Source: Phytophthora sp. 'mugwort' (lineage: Eukaryota; Oomycota; Peronosporomycetes; Peronosporales; Peronosporaceae). Taken from it: 64,000 nucleotides of DNA. The position numbers and the translations under genes are program-made. Where the stretch lies: contig JAUCEF010000009.1 of NCBI GenBank assembly GCA_033558025.1, forward strand, positions 186,001 through 250,000, given 5' to 3'. Below are positions 54,000-62,992 of this stretch, piece by piece; position 1 is the first letter of the stretch, and every line of letters begins with the position of its first letter. A model generated the notes under the pieces. It did not search any database and was not told the DNA's origin. It saw only the letters and a list, made by a program, of their open reading frames with translations.

Positions 54000-55490
54000 T
54001 GTCCATACCTGGTTAGTGAAAGCTCAACAAATAATTTATTTGTGCGAGGTCAAAAAGACTCTCCGCCAATCATTCGTTGATGGTGAATTACTTGCTGTCA
54101 ATATTCCCGCCAACGTCGAACGTCATGTAGCGATTCTTCAGTTGCTCAAACGACGTTCGACTTGCTGGCCATTCTCCCCAGCCGTACGCGGAAATGCTAA
54201 GTTCTTATGCCAGACATCGAGTACTGGGACTCACGCACCGTGGGCTGGTTGCGTAAGATCTCATCAATAGTCCTCCAATGGTTCCATAGCTTTACACAGT
54301 GGGGCTATGCCCTTGCAATCACTAAACCAATAAAGCGGACAAGCTCATGCGGTAGAATTAGCTTTACACCTTCCAAACTACGCATACCTCCAAGTACTAT
54401 GTCGCCGTATTTGCGTGCTATGAGGTGAGCGGCCTCCAGAAGACGAAGCTGCTCAGCAATGTCCTGCTGCTCGACGCCGTGGACGACGACCGTACAGCAG
54501 GGGAACACCGCTATTTCCTCGTCGCTATGTCGCCGCGCGACTACGGGGACCAACTAGAGCGGTGTCGTTTCGTTGTCGGTGTCAACCGCTCCGTGAACCG
54601 CCGTCTGAAAATCCTTATGGATTGCCACTGGTGGGCTGCGGAAGCCATCGGCTTAACCTTGTCGTTCAAGCATACATGGTCGCACGACGATAACTTGGCG
54701 GCCGTGCACGCGCTGATGGCGAAGCTGCGCACGTCGACCCAGTAGGCAAAACTACGGTAAGCATACTTTGTATAGATTTTGTGTTGCTGCTTTTCGACTA
54801 ACCAAACAATTATGACTTCATTGAATGTTTTTGCATAAAAGTTTGAAGACCAACCTTCGGTCTGTCATCCGTCAAACCACGCGCCGGAGCTCCACGCTTG
54901 CGATAGTCAACCACTATTTCAACCTACTCGAGTTTGTCGATTCGAGGACGATGATATTATGGATTTGCTGCCCTCCCCGGCTTGCCACAAGCGGCTTCGA
55001 TCCCTCCTGCAAGAATTACGCGACATTGAATCGGGCTTCAAGGTTTTGCAAGACCACGACGTCGACCTACTCGAGGTGGCCAATGGTTCGACGAGCTCAT
55101 TGCAGCGTCACCGCAATTACCCGCTATCTGAGTAAGTGCATCTTTCTATACTCGCTAGTGTATGTGCTATTCCGAAAAATGGGTTTGTAATGTTGGACAG
55201 TCTCCGAGTCAACATCGTACACAACCCCGACTTTGAGTCGGGTGTGTCGGTGCTCCGTGGCAGAATCGACCGCCTCACGCGAGACGACAAGAAGGCGCTG
55301 CAACCTTTTGTAGGGCCAGCCCAGGCGCCGAGTTCGCTGACGTAGCAGAGGGACTGCGTTCCTCGTCGATTGCCTCCGCAAGCGGCGCCGCCTTGCCGAA
55401 GCGGAAGTGGAGTACGAGCAGGTAAGAAGCATCCCGCCCACCTCGAATGCTGTCGAGCGCTTCTTCTGTGTTATCAACACTAAACTCTAG
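54000..55490 (+). pseudogene. hAT-type transposase pseudogene
   Basis: Degraded N-terminal half with several stops (54000-54420), then a good stretch with YEVSGLQKTKLL, YGDQLERCRFVVGVNRSVNRRL and LSFKHTWSHDDNLAAVHALM. A TAG at 54742-54744 follows, then a likely intron (GTAAGC donor near 54757, AAAAG acceptor near 54840), then LKTNLRSVIRQTTRRSSTLA. A frameshift near 54950 restores DIMDLLPSPACHKRLRSLL. A second intron (GTAAGT near 55133, GGACAG near 55199) leads to LRVNIVHNPDFESGVSVL, and after another shift the hAT dimerisation motif IPPTSNAVERFFCVIN closes at TAG 55490. The asparagine-serine block and C-terminal motif are typical of oomycete hAT elements. Dead through stops and frameshifts. 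Confidence 0.75.
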
Positions 55491-55508
55491 ATGCTAGAGT
55501 TTAGTGTT
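55476..55508. repeat. Perfect hairpin at the end of the hAT pseudogene
   Basis: A 15-base arm (AACACTAAACTCTAG) and its exact reverse complement are separated by ATG. The left arm contains the stop codon of the hAT reading frame. Confidence 0.9.
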
Positions 55509-56999
55509 CAGGTTTTATAAAACATTGTATACAAAATGGGGCAACTCATTGTGTTGCGCTACTGCAGTCCATTATTTATTGCAACGTCAGGACAAGCTTC
55601 ATCAATAGCATATGGTATACCCTGATGCTTACTAAATATCAATGGCCTAATCGGAGCCCCTGTGAAAAGATTTATCAGTGGGTACGCATATATCCACCGG
55701 ATATGGGTACATATCAAAATGTAGGAAATCCGGTTTGACAAGTATTTTTAAAAACTGTAGCTCATCGGGTACCAAATGCAGGTTGTTTGCATGGAATGAT
55801 CTTTTTCAGATTTTTTCGAATCCAATAGATAAAAATAATAGATACCATTTTTTATCGTTGGATACGATCCGATATTGCCGCTTGCGCGTTCCCTCGACCC
55901 GGTGGCGCGCCACCGGGTCAGCTATTGTTGTACGAGACTATAAAAAGCCACCGAAGACGACTTCTTCGGGCAGTGGACAACTCTTAGCGCAACCAGCATC
56001 ATCTCGCTCCTGACTGCGACCCTCACTCGAGCCCGGAGGACGTGGCTCCCGCCACGGCGATGTCTCCAGCACCATCCCGGGGCTGTCGCCCGCTGGGTCG
56101 TGCCACTTTCCACAACAGGAAAGTCTCCCATCGACGTACACGCCGCCCCCGCCGGCCGCGCGAACTGTAGCCCGACCCCGACGTCATCAGCTATGCCATG
56201 AAGCCGCCCACAGAGGAGCCGGTCTCGACATTCTAGTATGTCAGCCCCCCCCCCGCCCCCCCTCCCAGCCAAACCAGCAGGAAGAGGAGGTCGCGACGGC
56301 GGAAGCACGGACAGCGGCGTCCTGGAGCGCGAGCAGCCGGATATTGGGCATGAGGACGTGATGAAGATGAAAACCTCTTGGTCCAGAGCTCGTCAGTGGT
56401 AACGTTTAGGTGAGCAAATTGAGTGAAGCTGGTGGTTTCTGCAGGAGCGTACTATTTTTTTTTCATTTGTTATGAGTTGCAGTTTGCTAACTAATACCGG
56501 AGGCAATTTCAGGGCTTGCGATGTCTGTACGCTATCCACCACTTCGACCAGTCTGACGCATTCGGGAGGCGTGACCTGGCCGAAGAGGTGGTCTAGCCTG
56601 GAAGCGATCGGTGCGGATTAAAATGGCGCCCAGTTCGAACCAATTGAGGTAACGGGTAGGCTATCGGATGCCATACGATGAAGCTGGCCAACCTGGTGGT
56701 GGGTGGGCATCTGTCTGCGCGTGCGTCTTTTCCTAGCATTGTATACGACGGTTTCGAGCACGCAACGGCTGTCGAACTATATGATATGCTTGAGGTGCGC
56801 AAGCATGCAGCGGTTCGATTTGGTTTGTACATAGGCGCCTGTACGAGCTACGTACTAGACAGCAGTGTTCGCAATAACATCTGAATCGGCTTTCCCCGCA
56901 CGCCTCGGTGTGGCGTGCTATCTTTTGTGGACACATGCACATGCTCGCCACTGTCTGTTCGAGTGCGTGGAACATCTTAACATGAATCTCACTTTGGCT
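55509..56999. other. Unassigned region with a perfect 24-base palindrome and a C-rich tract
   Basis: No gene I can support. It contains the palindrome at 55896-55919, a TATAAAA at 55938-55944 and a C/G-rich stretch (56150-56300) including a run of C residues near 56247. ORFs here are compositional. Confidence 0.4.
55896..55919. repeat. Perfect 24-base palindrome
   Basis: GACCCGGTGGCG followed immediately by its reverse complement, with no spacer. It is very G+C-rich in otherwise A/T-rich surroundings, and lies 20 bases before a TATAAAA box. Confidence 0.95.
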
Positions 57000-59900
57000 T
57001 TGCCTACTATACCTCGAAAACCTAATGCAGCGCGGGCCTTTTTCACGGATCACCCCAAAGGAACTACAAGACCCCTCGGGTAAATTGTCGCTTCTGAATC
57101 AAGAGTGTGTCAGCTGCCCCGACGAGCATGAGGAACCATCTCATGAGCTGCACTCACCGTGCCAAGACCTCAACCTCACCACGAGGATAAACTGGAGTCA
57201 ATTGCGGTTCAGTTGAAGGCAGAAGTGTACCCCCAGTTATAGTCGTGACGAGCGCGCAATGCTAGACAGGGGCTTTGCGAAAGCTATGCATGAAAACGGG
57301 TCGGAGTTCAGCATGTTCGAGCACTCTGCTTGGAAAGTTATTTTCGACTTGCTCAGCATTCCGTGGCCGCCTTTAAGTGTCGAAGGGTTGTCGACGATGC
57401 ATCTACAACTTCGCCCGGCTAAACAGAGAATAATCTCAATCAAAGCGATACAGTTATATTCTTTGTTTCGCAAATATTTCATTACTGTAAGTTAATCATC
57501 ATTGAATCAGTGAATACTTGCATCCAACCGGAGAGACAATTGCACGTACACGTTGGAGGTCATGCGTACCATGCTCGCCTACGAAATGAACGTGCAGGTC
57601 TCAACATCGACAATCGCCGTCACTTGCTTGGCATTTTGTACACGGTCAAGCGGACACGTATCGAGTCCATGACCTGCAACAACCACGTCAACAAGACCAA
57701 GCGCCAGACCTTCGCCAAAGCGCTGAAGAAGCACCAGCGAGATGGGGACTGATGGTCTATTTTGATGAGACCAACTACAACGTGTACTGCAAGCGAGGGC
57801 GAGGACGTGTAAAGAGGGGGAAGCGCACTACGTTGGTGTTGCCCCCCTCGAAAGGGGTGAACTTACAAGTGCAGTCTGCGGTCAACTCTAACATTGGTGT
57901 CCTTCTCTACAGGCTGGAGAGAGGGAGTATTCGCATGGAGCAGAACTCTGCTTCTATCGACAAGATCTACCGGACGGTAAAGGCTGCGCCTGTATTCCAC
58001 GAGAATTACAGCGGCAAAAGTGTAGTTGTCGTCCTAGACATGCGCCTGTACACCGGCAGACCGAGCAGTGTGTGGTGTCGCACGACGACCTCATTCTCCT
58101 CCGCCTTGGTCCCTACTCGCCAATGTGCAGCCCTATAGAGGATTGCTTCTCGGTCCTGAAGGCTCACATCAAGGAGCGCTTGGCTTTGGATCGAAATGAG
58201 ATATGCGACCGCTCCAACATGGTGGACAGATGGCGTCCCGCTAACTATCAAGGAGCTCACAATGCGCTGCTTTTTGGAGCGCGTTGCCGACGCCATTATG
58301 AAATACATAACGACAACGGTGGTAACCAAGATGGAGTTGCACGCACGTGGTGCGGCAAACGTTGCAGCAGAGATGAAAGACATGGTCTACGGTGCGTAGC
58401 TCTCCGATGCCGTGCCGTTTTGGATGCAAGTATCCCCTGATTCAATGATGATTATCGTGGAATAGTGAGATATTCGCGAAACGAACAATATAACTGTATC
58501 GCTTTGCTTGGGAATATTCCCTGTTTGGCCGGGCAAAGGTGTAGATGCTTGTTATCAGGACAGAATAACCGCTATGGTGGTGGCACTCTCTCAATCGACG
58601 GCCGTCACTATTTGGCGTGGATGGTGCAACGAATGTTCTCTCTCAAAGCATGTCAATTATAAATATGATCGCCCTCGATCCAAGACTGTGGTTCGTCGAG
58701 TATCTGCGCTCTCACCTCAAGAAGGAGACCGCGCCGGAGGTATGCAGCAAAATTCGGGACGTGATAGAACGGATTGAATGCAACATTCAAAGTCAAGTTG
58801 TTCATGCCTTTATCTCCGACAGCTGCAGCTTGATGAAAGCGGTTCGCGAGCAACCGGTAGATGAGCACGTTGTGGTATTTGCGTATGGATGTGGCACGCA
58901 TGTGCTCAACAACTTCTGCCAAGACATTGTAAAACTACCAGGTGTGAAGTCATTCGTGAGCACGGCCGTGTGCTTTAGCAAGATCCTAAAGAACACGGGC
59001 CTCGTCAACAAGCTTTACGCGGAGCTATGTTATGAAATACTGGGCAAATCGTACGCAATGGTGCTGTATTCTGCATCACGTTGAAGTAGTATCAACTACA
59101 CTACGCCCGAGCTTTGATGTCATCACTGCGCTGATGAGTGAGCGCGAAGAGCGCGGTACCGATGACGCCTACGAGCTCCCTGCTGGGTTTTGAATGGTCG
59201 TTATGGACTGTCAGTTTTGAAAAAATCTGGACTGGAAATGTCGACACATTCGTGACTATTTGCAAGTTCATCGGCATACTAGAGAGCAACTCAGCAACTA
59301 TGGCGACAACCTACGCCTGCTTCGTCTTCGTATTTTTGCATCTGAAGCAAGTGTTCAGTGGGGAGAGCAGACGTGGTTGCTGAAGCAGTTATTTTACCGC
59401 TGGAACAGGGTTCAGAGTCTGGTCCACACGCTTTCGTTCTACTGCGACCCATTCTGTCGCCCATTCCGGTTGGCAAATTGCTGAGAAGCGCGGGGTAGGT
59501 ACCATCGAGTTGGGAAACGGTGATATTTGCTAGCAGTGTCGCGTTGCCATCAAACTGTTGGCCCGCAAGGAACCGAAACCAAACATGCTGACAGGTAGAG
59601 CAACCGGAAAATTTCTGACGTTTTGCCTGAATGAGGAGGCAGTGGCACGAGAATGGCGGGAGATTGCGACTCGATTGGCTCAAATGATTTGGTCGCAAGC
59701 TCAAGGCAGATTTCCAACACCCGGTATCATGATGAAGGTGTAAGTTTCGCCCACTTCGAGCGCTGGTGTTGAAAGCCAGCACAAAGTTGCTAAGCGGATT
59801 CACACGCCTACAGGAAACCGTCTCGGACCTGGAAACGTTGAGGCGCAAACTACCATTGCACACAATGCAGCTGTCGCACGGTTCGATTTGGTTACAGATC

Positions 59901-60010
59901 GCCAACATTTCGAGGAGTTCATGATTCGGACAGCTACGGGAGACGAGCTTGACCCGAGCGCCATGGGTGATACTTCTTCTGACATCACAGACGAGAAGCC
60001 ATCGAGCTGA
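57000..60010 (+). pseudogene. Second hAT-type transposase pseudogene, split by a Tc1/mariner element
   Basis: The left part holds the N-terminal region and LDRGFAKAMHENGSEFSMF (57259-57390). The right part resumes at about 58550 with DRITAMVVALSQSTAVTI, then VDGATNVLSQSMSI, DPRLWFVEYLRSHLKKET, AFISDSCSLMKAVREQ, VFAYGCGTHVLNNFCQDIV and GKSYAMVLYSASR (to 59083). Further right, in several frames, are TMATTYACFVFVFLHL, YRWNRVQSLVHTLSFYCDPF, VAIKLLARKEPK and the C-terminal end near 59800-60000. This is the oomycete hAT family with the DUF659-like core. It carries stops, frameshifts and the nested insertion. It is a different family from the hAT at 54000-55490. The left limit is approximate. Confidence 0.75.
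57399..58548 (+). mobile_element. Tc1/mariner-type element with about 130-base TIRs, nested in the hAT pseudogene
   Basis: Inverted repeats at about 57399-57530 and 58418-58548 share blocks such as GCATCTAC, AGCGATACAGTTATATT, ATCATCATTGAATCAG and ATACTTGCATCC, with about 15-20% differences. The transposase between them is broken. An N-terminal piece (57510-57752) is followed by the first DDE Asp block MVYFDETNYNVYCKRGRGRV at 57752 and the second Asp in VVVVLDM near 58035. A frameshift then leads to the third block GPYSPMCSPIEDCFSVLKA near 58100, with the C-terminal end near 58400. An internal start at 57752 and the stop just before it at 57750 also break the frame. Confidence 0.82.
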
Positions 60011-60530
60011 TAGAGGTGGAGCTTGCCGAGGAGGAGGCTTTGTCAGCAGTGATTTCCTCGCTGCCAACTCCTTAGCAAGTTCCGGACGAGCTGCTGTTTC
60101 CTGGTAGCAACGAGTAAGCAGGACGTCAAAAGGCATCGTAGGTAGGCATTCATTGTGTATCCAAACTTCAACTTCGCGACATTTCCAAGTGTTAGAAAAC
60201 ATCTTCTGTCATTTGAATGTGATACAAATATGTATTTTTCGATTGGATTAGATTCCCCAAACAAACTGACAGATTATTATTCATAGTTGTTTGTCCTTTT
60301 ACTCAACTGTTAGGGTTAGCGCATACCTGAGGGGCGAAAATCCACTCGCTTGGCAAACCGAACAACGCCTGCGGTTTAAGATCCGTGTCTGAGCACACGG
60401 CTCAAACCTAGGACCAAGCATGATCACGTCTTGCTCGGCCCTACAGGGTTACAAGGAGGGGCTTTAAGGGTGAGGCAGAGCAATACGAGTCTTGTCGACT
60501 AATCCATTTTTGTGATTTGAGGGCTATGCT
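60011..60530. other. Intergenic region before the MITE
   Basis: No gene seen apart from the decaying end of the hAT pseudogene. Confidence 0.35.
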
Positions 60531-60679
60531 ATTATCAGTTCTCGAAATTAGCAGGAGATTTTGCCCTGCCTACTTTGTTCAACAAGGAAGCAAATTTCAA
60601 AAACTGATAATGGCTGGCGATACCGTGTTGAAGAAGGTACGCAGGGCAAAACCTACCGATAATTTCGAGAACTGATAAT
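60531..60679. mobile_element. MITE with about 53-base terminal inverted repeats
   Basis: The left end begins ATTATCAGTTCTCGAAATTA and the right end is its near-exact inverse; homology continues inwards through TTTTGCCCTGC to GTTCAAC or CTTCAAC. The element is about 149 bases, has no coding capacity and lies about 130 bases before the next gene's ATG. The matching autonomous family is not in the window. Confidence 0.85.
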
Positions 60680-60810
60680 TCTTTTCCGAGCAGAGAAGTA
60701 TGTTGTCTTAGTCAGGCACGTGCTTATTAGACATTGAGCTATAAATGAGTCAACTCTGCTGTGCTTAGCTCGAGATTTTCATAATTTTAGACCTCGACCT
60801 TCATCGAAGC

Positions 60811-62943
60811 ATGTCGTATTGCGCTCATCTGAAACAGTTAGCTCCTGCTGGGCCATCCTGCGACCGGGGTCCTGTACAAGATTTGGAGGAGTGCACGGCC
60901 ACCGAGTTTTCAACGCTTGCATCACGCATCTGCTGGCTAATATTCCTGGCCTTGCATGCTTTCTGCGTCACCTACTTCGGCTGCATGGCATTAGCGTACT
61001 GGAAGTTGCCAGGGTCGACATTCGGTAGATGGCTATACTTTTACGATCTTGGACTCCCGCCTGAGCATCACCGGTCCGTCTCTGGTGTACACGGATGCTT
61101 AGCAGCAATTCACATGTGCTACTTGTTGTGGATGATTGGCTGGTCTATCGAAAAGCAAGGACTTGTGTTCGCAGTTTACAACGTGTTTGACCATCCTAAT
61201 GCCAGCCCAAGAGACAAGGAGAAGGAAATAATGTATCGTTTGTGGTATACGTATGATGCTCTTGTAACAAAGATTGGACTCCTCGGCGTGGACGGACCGT
61301 ACTTTGACTTGGTGTTAATTTGTCGAGAGGTCCTGGACACGTCACTACAAACGCACCAAGCGCTCCGGATGAGTCAACTGCTTCCGCGTACACAACTGAA
61401 CAGAAGTTATATAGCTCTCCTTGTCGTGAATTGCTGGTCGACGACAATTGTTCACTTTCTTTTCCACGGGAGCTACACGAAACGACGATTCTACGCTATC
61501 GCTATTGACTGCGTTCTCGACCTCGTGACTTCTGTAGGCATTTCGATAGCGTTATTATCTGTCTATCTACCACAATTTGATTTTGAGATCAAGGACTTTC
61601 CAGTGAGCAAGTGGTACGAAGATGTGTGGGTCATGCACGTGATAAGCGAATTTCAGATACTTATGGTGACCTCATGGGGGGACTTGGCCATGCGTATTGT
61701 ATTTGCCGTAAGTATGATCACGAACATGAACACAATGAAGAAGCTGCTGAGTCCGACAGTCTCAGCTCAGGTATTAGCATTAGAAAAGCGGCGCCCTACT
61801 ATAAACTGCCGCCTATCACAAGTGATACCCATGATTCCTGAGAGACGGAGGAGCAAGATAGGAGCAGTTGTCACGGCGGAGGCGAAGTTAACCCGACCGC
61901 TCTTTTTCGCGTGGGGGATTGTCATTCTGGTACTTCATCTGTACGCCGAGTCCATCTCTGGACCACAACAGTGCAGAATGCAAGTCAAGCCATGGCTTAC
62001 TTCAGAGTCTGCATGCTCGTTACTAGTTCTTGACTGCTACGATTCCAAATTAAACGGCACAGAAAGTGAAGTTGTCACTGAATGGAGCTCTTTTGATCCT
62101 ACGATTACAGCCGGGGTAGTCATTCGCCACTGTCCCAGTCTTGAAGTACCAGAAATGCTGACCAAATTCTCTGGACTAAAACTTCTGAAATTCTATAACA
62201 CAACTATCACGCGCTGGAATGAGAGCGCTGCTGTCTCCCAAGCACACCACCCAAATATCATTATGTTGTTTCTCGTTCGAGTCAATTTTCCTGATGGTCT
62301 ACTCCCTGCTGGAGTGCATTCCTCCGACTTTCCGTCAGGTCTCGGTGACATAGAGATTTGCCATACAAATTTGCGTACACTTCCAGACGACTTGGATTCG
62401 AAATGGCCGCAGCTCGCCAGCATTTACATTGAAGCGTGCGATCTCACTGAGGTCCCACCGTCTCTAGCGAGACTAGCACCGTATGATCTCTCACTTGCAA
62501 TGAATCCCATCTCAAGTATTCCCACAAGGTTACTGGAGGGAGATCTTGTGTACCTACATGTTGGAGCTACATCAATCTCCGAACTCCCTGAACCAGTCGA
62601 CGATGTATCGCCTTTGGAGCAGATACGCGTAGATAACACCAACATTTCGTTCTTTTGGTCATGGATTGATCCAGTCATTGAAAGTGCTGGTGCTGTACTC
62701 TCAGACGTACCAACGACCGTTGTAGCTTCAAACACACCATACTGTTCAGACCTGCAGAAAGTTTTACTTGGAAAACAAACCAGCTTTTCAGTGACGGAGC
62801 GTGAAGGACAATCCGTATACCTATCAGACCCCTCTACAGACAACTGGGAGGTCCTGAATCAGGCTGTGGAATGTGGTGAGTGGCCAACAATCCTATATCC
62901 TATCGAATCCGAAGATAAAAATAGCGGGATCAAGACCATGTAA
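60811..62943 (+). CDS. Polytopic membrane protein with C-terminal LRR-like ectodomain (subfamily B)
   Basis: 710 residues, intronless. Spans near 33-62, 90-111, 199-220, 227-255, 284-305 and 363-380. Subfamily-B markers: CREVLDTSLQTHQALRMSQL, NCWSTTIVHFLF, LDLVTSVGI, EFQILMVTSWGDLAMRIVFAV. The ectodomain has RHCPSLEVP, FYNTTITRW, VNFPDGLLPAGV, NLRTLPDDLDSKW, NPISSIPTRLLEG, ISELPEPV and FFWSWIDP, and the tail DNWEVLNQAVECGEWP. It shares the Lys/Trp-rich TM1-TM2 region (YWKLP) with the gene at 48017. The MITE and the A/T-rich stretch upstream probably lie in its promoter. It converges on the PAN gene at the right edge. Function unknown. Confidence 0.86.
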   Translation: MSYCAHLKQLAPAGPSCDRGPVQDLEECTATEFSTLASRICWLIFLALHAFCVTYFGCMALAYWKLPGSTFGRWLYFYDLGLPPEHHRSVSGVHGCLAAIHMCYLLWMIGWSIEKQGLVFAVYNVFDHPNASPRDKEKEIMYRLWYTYDALVTKIGLLGVDGPYFDLVLICREVLDTSLQTHQALRMSQLLPRTQLNRSYIALLVVNCWSTTIVHFLFHGSYTKRRFYAIAIDCVLDLVTSVGISIALLSVYLPQFDFEIKDFPVSKWYEDVWVMHVISEFQILMVTSWGDLAMRIVFAVSMITNMNTMKKLLSPTVSAQVLALEKRRPTINCRLSQVIPMIPERRRSKIGAVVTAEAKLTRPLFFAWGIVILVLHLYAESISGPQQCRMQVKPWLTSESACSLLVLDCYDSKLNGTESEVVTEWSSFDPTITAGVVIRHCPSLEVPEMLTKFSGLKLLKFYNTTITRWNESAAVSQAHHPNIIMLFLVRVNFPDGLLPAGVHSSDFPSGLGDIEICHTNLRTLPDDLDSKWPQLASIYIEACDLTEVPPSLARLAPYDLSLAMNPISSIPTRLLEGDLVYLHVGATSISELPEPVDDVSPLEQIRVDNTNISFFWSWIDPVIESAGAVLSDVPTTVVASNTPYCSDLQKVLLGKQTSFSVTEREGQSVYLSDPSTDNWEVLNQAVECGEWPTILYPIESEDKNSGIKTM

Positions 62944-62992
62944 ATGTTAAGTTTTGTTGTTGTTTTATACTGTAGTTGAGATGACAAAATAT

